Shown: positions 21,601 to 31,895 of the stretch, piece by piece | How the letters are laid out: every line of letters begins with the position of its first letter | Position numbering within the stretch: position 1 is the stretch's first letter | NCBI GenBank assembly: GCA_029948255.1 | Contig: JALIZF010001575.1 | Coordinates: 62,001 to 126,000 of the forward strand | Direction: 5' to 3' | Source of the DNA: Telmatactis stephensoni | Taxonomy: Eukaryota > Cnidaria > Anthozoa > Actiniaria > Isophelliidae | Length of the DNA: 64,000 nt | Translations under genes and position numbers: made by a program | The notes under the pieces: model-generated | What the model was told of the DNA's origin: nothing | What the model saw: only the letters and a program-made list of their open reading frames with translations | The model's database searches: none

Positions 21601-24600
21601 AGTTAAGATTCGTATGCCTGACCAAGTGTGACGATAAGTCGGGACACGATAACGTCATGTTACAGAAGGATTCCCGAGAATATTTTGGCTTCGAATGAAG
21701 TGGGTGGTGGTACGTTTGTTTGCACGACCCTCCCGTTTGGTTGGAAAGAATCCCCCTATTTATCGTTCCTGTGTCTGGTTGACTCTTGTTATCTGAGATC
21801 GCTTGGCATTGTGCTCCATTTTCTCTCCATATTGATGGCAGACTTAATGGTGAACTGTTGACTTCGTCAGGCCCACGGTCAATCCCCTTTTCAGATCGCC
21901 CGGATTCGTTCATGCTTGCTCTAGTCACGTCGGCAGTTGGTATAGTGACGAATGTTTTGGTGCGCTTTGGTGCGTTTAGTTTTAGTCACAGTTAGCTACA
22001 GAGTTAGAGTTAGAGTCAGTATTAAGCCATACAAAACGCCTTGCAGCTTTGAGAGAAGAGATCCTTGCTAAGAGTTTAATTTGCAGAGATTTCAAGGAAA
22101 GTCTTTTTCGCTAGCGCGGTTCCCGCTATCAAATGGTACATCCCAGCTATGAGCTCTGCCATAGCATCTTCATCCAATGCCGGCCAAGTGTTCGAAATGA
22201 GATTTCTGGACTCTTGGTCCGGCTTTGTTCCTTTGCGTCAAGGAAAATATGCATGTTCGCTTAACGTTATCCACTGAGGCCTCGTGATCTGGCTGGGGTT
22301 GTGTTCTTATGACTCATGTGGTGATCGCACGTTTGGAGATTATTGGAATGACTAAGAGATCTGCTTGAATATTTCTACTAAAGAGATGCTTTATAAATAA
22401 TGTTAGTCTATAGTTAAACAATTTAAGAAAATAAAAAAATAACGTTTTGTTGGCATCACGACAACATCTTCAGGTATATGAAAGATAACTGAGAAGCTAA
22501 TGATGACTGTGCAAGCTAACAGAGAGATGCTAGCGATGCATTATGCCTTGAAATCTTGTTCTCTGGCCGTGAAAGGTTGTCGTGTTGACATTCAAGTGGA
22601 TAGCCAATCGATGCTTTTCGTTGCGAGAGTAGCAAGAAATCTATGCAGTGAACAAATGCTCTGAGGAAAGTTTTTCACAGGACCTGAGTTAACTCGCTTG
22701 GAAATGTTTCTTTGAACCCATACGTAGTTCCTCCTTTCTGCCTTATGGGTTCCATGATGAAGTTCCACGCGATTTTCGCGTGCCATTTACGATCATCTTG
22801 CCCGATTTATACTCTATAGACGCTTTTGCATGGTGGCTGTTTTTGATCAGAGGGAATTTCTGCAAGTATTTTGAAACTATGTTCCAAAAAGGTAATCAGA
22901 ATGTATTGCTGTCTCCGTCCAAGTGTGTTTTTTATTTTTTTATTTTTCATTGCGTCCTTGTCCTTTGCGTTTTTGGCCTGTTGAGTGTGTTTTTACGAAA
23001 CTTTGTTGCCAGACGTTACCAAGGGTTCCCATCATGTTGTTCCGAGCATCGGTATCTTGTCCCAAGTGTAGCTATACCATAGACGCGCGAATTTTTTTTT
23101 TTTTTTTTTTTTTTTTTGTGGTTATCAATTTTTTTTTTTCTGAGAGGGTGCTTAATCTCCGTTTTGGCCTTGGAGAAGAAGCCATTGCCGCATGAAGAGT
23201 CTTGAGCAGGTCTTGAGCTCTCTTTAGTGTAAGAAAAAATCGGCCCTGGAGCCAGACATCTTTGTCTGGATCTTTGTCATCTCTGAGTTACCCGAAGACT
23301 TTGAATTCTGTGTTGCACAAAGATGTGGTGGCCTTCTTGGTGTGCAAGGATTAAGGTGTACGAACTGTGGTTCATAGGCCAACTTGTCCGTTCGTTGGCG
23401 AACGTCGGCCTTGTCGATGTTCGTGCCCGAAACGTTGGAACCGTGGACACACTGATTGGAATTAAAGTTTCGTACGATAAATGGTGAAAATGATTGTCTA
23501 TCAGACTAGCATTCTTTGTTTGGAGTGGGCAATCCAGCCGCTGTTCGATCAGTGAAGACGTATATTTGATTAAGTCTGACAAGAACAGCCTAAAGTTCAT
23601 GTGAGTCCACAGTAGGCAGAACCAGTGTTGGTTAGTGATTTAGAGATTTTGTCTCATTCTTTAAACTCTAATAGTTCTCGCTTGGAGCGTCCACAGTTCT
23701 TCTTCTGGCGCCAAAACTGCGGATTTGTTATTTAATCAGGTTTGTCTAAATCGTTTTGCTCTTGGGATAGCAACGTTTAATGCTTAAGAGAGGCTCAAAT
23801 CTTTCTATTTGTCCTGTTGTTGACCTTGAAATTCTTTTTTGAATTTCCTGTACACTTTATGAAATTGAAATTTCGCGCGATTATTTGCGTGTTTCGTGCC
23901 GTGACTAAATCAAGTTTAATTAGCTCACGCTTGAACCTGCCACTGTACATGCTCACCTTGATCTTTATAGACTATTATACGGGTGTTGAGTTATAAAGGG
24001 CGCTTTACCCTCCATGGTAGCGCAGCGATTTCAATGGCGTTGTCAGGCATTAGTTGGGATCGTGTAGGCTGGAAGTCCAGTACAACGGCCTTGCATTATA
24101 TAAACTATCGATATCATTACAAAATTAGGTGCTGAGGTTGAACTAGCTGATTTAAATGTAAACCTAAGTAGGCAAAGTTTATAAGGCGTTAAACTCTTCA
24201 CAGGGATTTGTTCCTGCGTTTTCGTGAAGCTTTTCTTTTCTCAGAAGCATTTCTTGAAACCATGAAATATCATCACCAAGTTTTGTTAATGTCTTGGGAT
24301 TGCACTTATTTTGAAGATGAGAAACATCTGGTTTTGGTCAAAGTGATTCAATGTGGTTTTTTTTTTTTCTTCTTCTTCTTTTCTTTTTTTCTTTTTCATG
24401 TTTGTTGGTTGCTGTCTTTATCAATAGTTTCAGGATTATATGAAAGGAGTTTGGAGGCTTCCATATTTATAAATTATTTAAATTAAGTAGAATTTTCGGT
24501 GCTACAATTTTGCTATTATACGCCATTGTTTAAGGGCTGATGATATACCCCATTGAGACAAAATATTTCACGTTAACAATGGTTCCGAACATCTGTTAAT

Positions 24601-27600
24601 TAGCCAGTTTAGTTCGAGTTTCTAACCGCTGGCACATTCAATTATAGTTTGTAGTTCTATTTGGAGACTGCCTTATAGATGGTATCATCTACTTAGTGCT
24701 TTCCACAGCAATCTGTTGGAAGTTTAATGCATAAAAATACAAAATATACCAATCATCTGTTTTTTGGTTCTGTTCAGTAGAATAAGGCTTGGAAGAGTTA
24801 GATAAAGTTGTGTGAAGATTATGGGTAGTTTCGACTGTTATTCTTCGGGTTGGACCTGTTTTCGGTGGGATCTTGCGCATCCATCCCTCCTTAATGACAA
24901 TGAGTGAGGTTGAACAGTATACTATATATAGGCTAGGCATCAAATGCTCTATCATACTTAAGCTTGCAGAAGCCTGGTAACGTCAGCGATTGTCTGTCGG
25001 ATATTCATTGATACTGGGACAAGGGGGTCTTTGTTAACGTGTTTTGTATCTATTTTATTTCTATTTCATTCGAGGATATCTTGAATTAGTGCACTGTTGC
25101 AAAAAATTTTAATATTCGAAACAAAAGGTTGGGAAAACTTACATTCTGAACAGCAGGGTTAACTGCAACTTGGTGACCAGGCAACGGTGCTAGAGGATAA
25201 CCTGTCTGATGTACTACTGGGTAACCTGGCTGCTGTACTGTAGAGTTACTGGATGGCTGATATTCAGTTGGTGACAATGCTGCGCAACAAAGAAAAACAG
25301 CAATATATATTTGATAAATATGTAATGTATAAAGAACGAGAGAGCGTGTTATATGGATGACTACCATATGGTGCGCATTTTAGGATCAAAGAACAAATTG
25401 TCAAATGCCACCAACATTTGCAATTGGTGTATGCCTCTCAAAGGTACAATACCCCATGTTTTGGGAGATTTGCAATTCATTTGAGATTTAATTTTGACTA
25501 GCATAAAGCATCATTTTCTTAAAAATCCCTAAAACGGTTTGCAGTAACTTGACAGAATCTGGTGATTTTTTTCCCAAAAATTACTTGTAGACAATACTTA
25601 GATAGCATATCATTTAAAAGTGGATATCACACCTAGCTCCAAGTTAACAGTATGCATTCCACAGTATGACTGGGCAATATTACCTCATTTGAGATGTATG
25701 CTCCTTAGTTATCAAGGATTTATGATAATTAGATGACATCATCTCAGAAATTTGCAATATTTAGTTTACGGTTCGGTCGCTTTATACTGATATCCAACAA
25801 TACACTCAAGATATCGTTTATATACAAACAAACCAGAACTTTTATGTTTTAAAAAGATGTCTCATTTAGCAAAATGACTAAAAATGCCTTTTTGAATATA
25901 AAAATGATTCCTGAGTTGATGACATCAATTACCATAATTCCTTGAAAACTAATGGGCACACAGCTCAAATGAGGAAATAATGCACCAGCCATAATAATAA
26001 TCACATTTGATACCCAGTTCCATCAATCTTTGCTCTAACGTTTTGGGTATTGTTCCTAATGCTCCAATTATTATTGGAATCACTTTTACACGCATGTTCC
26101 ACAATTTCTGAAGCGCTCTTGCAAGATCTTGATACTTTGTAATTTTTTCAGTTTCTTTTTAAATCAACTTTTGAATCAAATGGAACAGCAAAATCAACTA
26201 TTTGACACATTCTGTCTTGTTTATTGATGATATACTAATATCTGGGCGTCTTGCTTCTATTACATGATCAGTTTGATCTGTTATATGTAGATAAGGCCAT
26301 ACTTAAGGAAGTAAAGCTTTTGACAGTGTACCTCATTCTTGGATTATTGAATGTTTAGATCTTCTTGGAGTGAATAGAGAATTGAGGGAGTTTCTTAAAG
26401 AAAGTATGAAGTCATGGCAAGCTCAATTGTTTTGTGGTGATGAAATTCTTGGTGAAGTGAACATTAAACGAGGGATTTTTCAGGGTGACTCACTCTCACC
26501 CCTGTTATTTGTTATATCTTTGATTCCCCTCACTCATGTGCTAAGAGCTTCAAAACCTGGGTATGAAGTTTCAAACAACAAAGAGAAAATAAATCATTTA
26601 TTATACATGGACGATCTAAAGCTGTATGGTAAAAATGAGAAAGAAAGAAATTCCCTTGTTCAAACAGTACGGATTTTTAGTAAGGATGTTTGTATGGATT
26701 TTGGTATAGATAAATGTGCTACATTAGTGTTGAAGAGGGGTATTCTAACTAAATCTGAAGGGATAAATCTACCAGATGATAAAGTTATAAAATCAGTAAA
26801 TGCTGATGAAGGTTACAAATATCTAGGGGTTTTACAAGCTAACCAATTTATGAATAGTACAATGAAAACAAAAATCTGCAAAGAATACAAGAGGAGAATA
26901 AGAAAAATTCTAGAGACCAAATTAAACTCAGAAAATTTGATCAAAGCAATAAACACATGGGCTGTGTCCTTGTTACGTTACTCTGCTGCATTCTTGGAGT
27001 GGACAAAAGAAGAGATTCAAGATTATTTAGACCGAAATACCAGAAATTAAGCTAATGACAATGCATAAAGCATTGCATCCAAGAAAGTGATGTAGACAGA
27101 CTGTACTTAAAGAGGAAGGATTGGGGGAGAGGCCTGTTAAGTATTGAAGACACAGTTTCATTAGCGTCTATTGGTTTGATTAAATATATTGGGAGAAGTG
27201 AAGAACGAATAATAACAGCTGTTAGGGGTAATGATCTTTGTGATGGTGAAGATGAGAAGCAATTTAAGAAACGAAAGCATCAGGAAAGAAAGAAAAAATG
27301 GCACGACAAAGCTCTCCATGGGCAATTCCTTAGACAAACTGAAGAAGAGACAGGTAAAGATCAATGGCAATGATTAAGATCTAGTGGGATTAAAAGGGAG
27401 ACTGAATCTCTGATAATGGCAGCTCAAGAACAAGCAATAAGAACAAATGCAATCAAAGCCAAGATTGACAAGTCTCAGGAAGAAAGCAAATGTAGGATGT
27501 GTGGAAAAGTTGATGAAACTATTAATCATTTATTATGTGAATGTAGTAAAATGGCCCAGCGAGAATACAAGAGACGCCATGATTGGCTTGGAAAACGTGT

Positions 27601-28175
27601 TCACTGGGAGGTTTGTCGTAAACTTGGATTCGAAACAGAACTGAAAAATGGTATGAATATCAGCCGGAATCAGTTTATGAAAATGATAATTTCAAGGTTT
27701 TATGGGATTTTAACATTCAAACTGATCATGTAATAGAAGCAAGACGCCCAGATTTAGTTATCATCAATAAACAAGACAGAATGTGTCAAATAGTTGATTT
27801 TGCTGTTCCATTTGATTCAAAAGTTAATTTAAAAGAAACTGAAAAAATCACAAAGTATCAAGATCTTGCAAGAGAGAAATTGTGGAACATGCGTGTAAAA
27901 GTGATTCCAATAATAGTTGGAGCATTAGGAACAACACCCAAAACGTTAGAGCAAAGATTGATGGAACTGGGTATCAAATGTGCCACTAGAGAAATGCAGA
28001 AAACTGTGATCTTAAACTCTGCAAGGATTTTACGGAAAGTTCTTGAGATTTGAGGAGTCTTGTTGACACCAAATGTGAAGAAAAATTACCACTGATTAAA
28101 GTGTACGACCTCACAATAATAATAATGATAATAATAATCATCATCATCATCATCATCATAATCATCATCATAATA

Positions 28176-28244
<69 letters not shown>

Positions 28245-29893
28245 CAGGCTGTGTGATGAGAGGGAAGAAACAATAGGCCATTTGCACGATGGTGTCATTT
28301 TACTACAACTACCAGAATGCTCTACGAATTTTCTTTCTTATTCAGATTTTTATTCCCTTTTGAGAATAGTCGAACAATGAAAGAGTTACCAGTAATTCGA
28401 TACTTGGCCAAACGCAATGAGCTCTGGGATCGCCAGGGGGCAAACATTGAAGGCTGATAGTAAGAATGTATGGAGCGTAAGCAATCTTTCATAATAACAT
28501 CCCAAAGAAAAGAAGTATCAAGCTTTGTTGTTCACAGACTAACAGCCAGGAATCAAGCGAATGTTACCGCGTCGATAGTGTGAGTTTTGGTTGGATAGTT
28601 TTTACATAAATCGATCTTGAACTTAAAGAATACATCTGTATGCAGTCTGTATTTACCCAGTTCATTGCCTTCTTTTCATTGTAAAAAAGATAAGAGATTC
28701 AATATATCTCCTAGTTTCATTTGTATTATTGTTGATCCATGGTTGCATTAAAATTGCGTCGTAATAAACCATTTTAGTGACGGGTAAAACATACAGCGCG
28801 CTGAAACTATACTGGTCTCCCAGGTGTTCTCTCGAGCTCAGTCAAGACATTCAAGCAGTTTCAAGAGTTTCAATGCTTCAAAATTCCTTCTTTGATTTAA
28901 AATAATTTTATCAAGTTAAGGGATCACGTTCATACTAAATACAGTGTGTAAACGTGAGCACTTTATTTGCTTGATGATACAAAAGGCGGGAAAGTATTTG
29001 ACCCAGTTTAGTCACACAACAACTTTGGCTATCAAATACAATTTGAAGCATACAAAAAGGATGCATAATGTAATTTAAAATTTACGATTGGCTGTTTAGG
29101 GAATTAAGAAAAATTGATCCAAAGGGAACTGAAGAGGAAAGGGAACTGTATAGGCACCATGCCAAACGACTGGAATATTTCAATCGAAGTACGGCTTAGT
29201 TTATATGTCGTGCTGCACGGCATGCATTTGAGAACGGACAAAATCTACTAAATACAAATCTACAAACCAGGCATTGCATAATTCAAAAATTAATGTAATT
29301 TTAGCATTTGATTCATTCATATTAAATATCGATAAAAGACCAAACTATCAGGATGAAAGGATCAATATATATAAGCTTAGTATACATTGAAATTGCACTG
29401 AGCAGAATAAGATCGATCGATTTATGTAAAAACTGTCCAACCAAAACTCACACTATCGACGCGGTGACATTCGCTTGATTCTTGGCTATTAATCTGTGAA
29501 CAAAAAAGCTTGATACTTCTTTTCTTTGGCCGTTTATAGTCTTTATATTATGAAAGATTGCTTACGCTCCATACATTCTTACTATCAGCCTTCAATGTTT
29601 GCCCCCTGGCGATCCCAGAGTTCATTGCGTTTGGCCAAGGATCGAATTACTGGTAACTCTTTCATTTCACTTGGTACAATTCATGAAAACTTAAAATGCA
29701 GGCTGAAGATGCTGGATATGGGAGTAGGAATTAAAATGTTACAAAAAGCTTGTATACTTGGATCAGCAAAGATCATCAGAAAGGTCTTGGATAGCTAAAG
29801 CTGCGGGAGGCGGCCTGATATCTAAGAATATAATACCAGTCTTGTTGACTGAGAGGGGTAGAAATAATAATAATAATAATGATAATAATAATG

Positions 29894-29965
<72 letters not shown>

Positions 29966-30572
29966 GAATAAGAAGAAGAAGAAGAAGAAGCTCTAAGATT
30001 TTAAAAGATCGATTAAAAATTAAAAAAAATTCTTATGTACAATAAAAGTTATAAAATTTTCACTTGGTACGATACATATATTCACATACTGTGGAATGGA
30101 TACTGCTAACTTGGAACTACGTGTGATATTCATGCAACTTTAAGTGGTTTTCTTGATGGAGAACCAAAGGCAAAAATCAAGCTGAAAACTTTTCATGTAA
30201 AGTATGGAAATATTTAACACTTGGACGTTACGTTTTGATGAGCTTTTCTGTGCTTACTTTATACTATCATATGTAGATATTGGTAATAACAGAGGGACAT
30301 AGCTAATTGTACAACTTCTAAAAATGATTCAAATTGGCAAGCAATCCTTTTAATTTGAACGAATGATGGCTCAGATGGCTAATGACTATATGTTTTGGTA
30401 GTTTCGCTAAAGGTTAACCCATTGAGGCCATCTTAGGTAAGAGCAAAAATGCCAAATTTTCGATCCTAGAAATTGCTACAAATGTTTCTAACCAAAGTCT
30501 TTCTTGGAAGCTTCTTCGTTATTTTCATTTGTAGAACCACGATTGGTAGCTGCCATTCTTATCGAGATGATT
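15667..30572 (-). CDS. CD225/dispanin (IFITM/PRRT-like) membrane protein, copy 1
   Basis: Four coding exons on the minus strand with matching phases: 30493-30556 (ATG at 30556; exon from 30572 after a CTCAAG acceptor; ends phase 1), 25143-25279 (Pro/Gln/Tyr-rich; GTAAGT donor), 20883-20990 (DDPYLTSPPSYIG then CCCIPCGIVAIVNANQ), and 15667-15825 (VDKAFLRGEYDVAKRK, then a hydrophobic helix, stop TAA). The predicted protein is 155 aa: a short acidic start, a proline-rich cytosolic part, then the two hydrophobic segments and the CCC..PCG..AI / GEY..AKRKS.SA signature of CD225. Family members sit in plasma, endosomal or synaptic membranes; some affect membrane fusion. The role here is unknown. Introns total about 14 kb and are filled with transposons. 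The GTTAGA donor of the first coding exon is weak but conserved in copy 2. A conserved possible 5'UTR exon ends at 30940. Confidence 0.85.
15930..16714 (+). mobile_element. Helentron-like (Helitron2-like) fragment with 5' hairpin terminus
   Basis: Begins right after a TTTTT run with AACTCGTGGATT, a 4-base loop and AATCCACGAGTT, then TATTGTGAGGGGTCG. The same terminus in the opposite orientation closes the 1.7-kb insertion at 44277-45986, and homology continues for about 800 bp (for example ACTTTGTAGTCGCTGTCTTC near 16,670). A TA-flanked MITE sits inside it. The 3' end could not be found, so the copy is probably truncated. It lies downstream of the last exon of dispanin copy 1. Confidence 0.55.
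16178..16314. mobile_element. TA-flanked MITE, copy 1 of 3
   Basis: Starts GAGTAGTTTTCGTATGA, ends TACTC, with TA on both sides. The interior matches the copies at 55321-55465 and 63709-63853 (TACCGTACCGTATCGTAACTG, reversed in one). Non-coding; a TA target suggests a Tc1/mariner-type mobiliser. The right end is eroded, with a C run replacing part of the TIR. Confidence 0.6.
17161..18530. mobile_element. 1.37-kb element with 310-bp inverted arms and a nested inner palindrome
   Basis: Arms 17161-17470 and 18221-18530 pair with a constant coordinate sum (35,691) and almost no mismatches (one seen, near 17,410). Inside is a second inverted pair, 17857-17922 with 17982-18047, centred about 106 bp away from the outer axis; it contains ACGCAAGCGTGACA. 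Outer ends are TTTAAGAGCGAAGCTCTC. No transposase or clear TSD. It lies 3' of dispanin copy 1's third exon, in the long last intron. Confidence 0.7.
18531..19004. other. Intronic or intergenic, nothing recognised
   Basis: AT-rich stretch within the last intron of dispanin copy 1. I see no feature here. Confidence 0.4.
19005..19274. repeat. (AAAAC)n pentanucleotide array
   Basis: About 240 bp of almost perfect AAAAC units from 19036, preceded by a short AAAAC block and T runs. Open in several frames on both strands only because of its composition. Non-coding. Confidence 0.95.
19346..19375 (+). other. Small hairpin motif resembling a hammerhead core
   Basis: CTGACGA, then AGGGCTAAGACTC, then GAAACGTCAG. 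CTGACG and CGTCAG form a perfect 6-bp stem, and CTGANGA...GAAA recalls the hammerhead consensus. I associate similar strings with 3' parts of invertebrate retroelements. No helix III/cleavage site arrangement is demonstrated, so this is only a lead. Confidence 0.3.
19376..20332. other. Intronic, nothing recognised
   Basis: Part of the last intron of dispanin copy 1. The sequence just before 20,333 (AAAGGATTTTGTATAAACAA) matches copy 2 near 36,275 and so is ancestral intron. Confidence 0.5.
20333..20701. mobile_element. 369-bp MITE with 21-bp TIRs
   Basis: Positions 20333-20353 and 20681-20701 are perfect inverted copies (begins AATAATATACATGAAAAAAT). ATTACTCGATTCTGATTGG lies just inside the left end, as in the element at 187-945. 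Absent from dispanin copy 2, where AAACAATAAT runs directly into the exon-flanking ATTACC. Confidence 0.65.
20706..20872. mobile_element. 167-bp hairpin MITE beside a splice donor
   Basis: An almost complete palindrome: GGTAATCATACG...CGTATGATTACC ends, TTCAATTTGGAATTAATT arms, and a GC-rich loop (CGCCCTACGGGC). Its right end lies 10 bp from the donor GT (20882-20881) of dispanin copy 1 exon 20883-20990. Copy 2 lacks it. Confidence 0.7.
21100..23610 (+). pseudogene. Decayed DIRS-like retrotransposon (RT and RNase H remnants)
   Basis: Broken-frame translation on the plus strand recalls DIRS/YR-type reverse transcriptases: SLYLDG..FVNLWMNSR, LSGVLRYLYK, then CDDKSG, FVCTTLPFGWKESPY and RSLG in shifted frames (21,500-21,800), followed by RLNGELLTSSG. 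An RNase H-like part (WYIPAMSSAIAS, RVDIQVDSQSM) lies at 22,120-22,610. Many frameshifts and stops; no intact recombinase seen. It sits in the intron between exons 25143-25279 and 20883-20990 of dispanin copy 1 and is absent from copy 2. Confidence 0.6.
23611..25142. other. Intronic stretch with T-rich runs, no gene
   Basis: Part of the same dispanin copy 1 intron. Contains a T/C-rich tract at 24,358-24,395. From about 24,990 (TTTGTTAACGTGTTTTGTAT) it matches copy 2 from about 37,422, marking the start of the conserved block around the proline-rich exon. Confidence 0.5.
26002..26276 (-). pseudogene. Inverted fragment of the R2-like element endonuclease region
   Basis: Reverse complement of 27716-27982, with a few indels. 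It encodes, on the minus strand, the same endonuclease stretch (RRPDLVIIN-type motif near 26,245). It is head-to-head with the longer copy starting about 30 bp downstream. Confidence 0.75.
26300..28090 (+). pseudogene. R2-like non-LTR retrotransposon, 5'-truncated and frameshifted
   Basis: Copies itself by target-primed reverse transcription when intact. The RT starts mid-domain (KAFDSVPHSW), then FQGDSLSPLLF and the catalytic LLYMDDLKLYG (26,600), and thumb GYKYLGVLQ. After a frameshift near 27,050-27,180 come the W.KALHGQFLRQT-type region and a CCHC knuckle CRMCGKVDETINHLLCEC (27,489). After another shift comes a restriction-like endonuclease with EARRPDLVII and IVDFAVPFD (27,736-27,815), ending ARILRKVLEI, stop 28053. 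Domain order RT-CCHC-REL places it in the R2/R4/NeSL/Hero group. At least two frameshifts make it dead. It lies within an intron of dispanin copy 1; copy 2 has no insertion there. Confidence 0.85.
28113..28243. repeat. (AAT)n/(CAT)n microsatellite tail of the R2-like element
   Basis: Pure trinucleotide run starting about 60 bp after the element's stop codon. A second R2-like 3' end at 29,671 also ends in (AAT)n, so these arrays are probably the element's 3' tails. Confidence 0.8.
28376..29666. mobile_element. Foldback element with about 250-bp inverted arms
   Basis: Arms 28376-28618 and 29411-29666 are inverted copies; the outer end is AATGAAAGAGTTACCAGTAA. The right arm has an extra block of about 11 bp near 29,535. 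The 790-bp interior has no transposase. The element lies exactly between two R2-like 3' ends. Confidence 0.65.
29671..29964 (+). pseudogene. Second R2-like element, 3' end only
   Basis: Encodes LGTIHENLKCRLKMLDMGVG... ending SAKIIRKVLDS with stop at 29798, matching the end of the longer copy (LGTTPKTLEQRLMELGIK...ARILRKVLEI). Then about 65 bp of 3'UTR and an (AAT)n tail at 29,863-29,964. It is a different subfamily, as the protein differs at many positions. Confidence 0.75.
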
Positions 30573-31662
30573 CTTGAGTAAACAAACAAACAAACAAAAA
30601 CATGTTATTGATATAGGTGTTTTTGTGAATTGCAGTGAAAACAAACAAAATTGCGGGAAACGGTAAAAGGCAGAGAGAGATACGCAACCTGCTCTTCTCG
30701 TGTCTGGCGATGGCATTTTAATGCGAAGACGAATCATTTTGCATTTGAAGTAAAAGTGAAAAGTGACTGTATCATTTGAGTTCTAAACACACACAAAAGT
30801 AGGTCGCGTCGCGTAATCCTCTCCGTGGCTTGCCGTTTGCCGTTCATGTGAATCTTAACCTCTTTGGTCGTTTCTTTGTTTAATGGAGAAAGTAAGATCA
30901 ATATAAAGACCAATGAAATGCAAACAGGCGTCTCCTTACCTATATAGTAGACGTCGTCAGTATTGTGTTCGACTTTGTTTTTGTTTCCTAAAACTATGTT
31001 GAAAGAGCTGAAAGCTTGCTCAACACTCACTGAAGTCCGTCTTCGATGATTATCTCTAAAACTTCTGACTTTGCCGACTGAGCAAAGAGCTTAATAATTC
31101 AGTTCAGTCAACCAATAATGAGTACAGGAAGTTGTTTTTGCTTCGCTGGATTACAATAAACTGACGTATTGGAAAAGTACATTGATGTCAACTTGAACGA
31201 GTCACCGTACAAGTACAAGTTTTTTACCGATAGGGTAATCTGTTACATGGACCACTGCCTTTTATTTCAAGCGTACAAAAGAAAAAAAGATCCGAGGTGA
31301 AATGAAGTTTATGTATGTATGTATGCGTGTATGTATGTATGTGACATGAAGTTTTGCGTGAAAAAGTATGTTACGCCGAGTACGTCAACTAAAATTACTG
31401 AAAACTAGTAGCTAGATGTTTGGTTATCATTGTCGGATAAAATTGCAAAAGGAACTATACAATAAATAAACAAAGTAGTTTTGGTCCTTATAAAAGAGAA
31501 TTGATAATAATATAACGCCTCAGTAGTGGTAGTAGTAGTGGTAGTAGTGGTAGTAGTAGTGGTAGTAGTAGTAGTAGTGGTGTAGTAGGTAGTAGTGGTT
31601 CGTATACGTGTAGTAATAGTAGTGGTAGTAGTAGGTAGAGTAGTGAGTAGTAGTAGGTAGTA
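30573..31662. promoter_or_regulatory. Presumed 5' region of dispanin copy 1, possible 5'UTR exon ending at 30940
   Basis: On the minus strand, a segment upstream of 30940 ends CTATATAG followed by a GTAAGG donor, and is conserved in copy 2 (donor after 39923). It has no in-frame ATG and carries a 5-bp length difference between copies, so a non-coding first exon is the better reading. Upstream are ACTTGTACT-type repeats and (TATG)n at 31,314-31,342. The exon's start is not resolved. Confidence 0.35.
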
Positions 31663-31895
31663 GTGGTAGTAGTGGTAGTAGTGGTAGTAGTGGTAGTAGT
31701 GGTAGTAGTGGTAGTAGTGGTAGTAGTGGTAGTAGTGGTAGTAGTGGTAGTAGTGGTAGTAGTGGTAGTAGTGGTAGTAGTAGTGGTAGTAGTAGTGGTA
31801 GTAGTGGTAGTAGTGGTAGTAGTGGTAGTAGTGGTAGTAGTAGTGGTAGTAGTGGTAGTAGTGGTAGTAGAGGTAGTAGTGGTAGGAGGAGGAGA
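31524..31895. repeat. (GTAGTG)n/(AGT)n microsatellite upstream of copy 1
   Basis: About 370 bp of GTAGTGGTA-type repeats. The array at the same place in the paralogous region (40,735-42,280) is about four times longer. Open frames through it (poly-Val, Tyr/His) are meaningless. Confidence 0.95.

Noticed and set aside
24000..24090. Possible tRNA (GGTAGCGCAGCGA)
   Set aside because: No T-arm or acceptor stem found.
25143..25367. Dispanin exon 25143-25279 read as the start of a gene from the ATG at 25367
   Set aside because: The extra N-terminal part crosses a typical polypyrimidine tract and GCGCAG acceptor, and copy 2 has no matching ATG.
30940..31030. An alternative protein start for dispanin copy 1 in this segment
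   Set aside because: The first codon is GTG, no in-frame ATG exists before an upstream stop, and copy 2 is out of frame. The ATG exon at 30,556 fits better.
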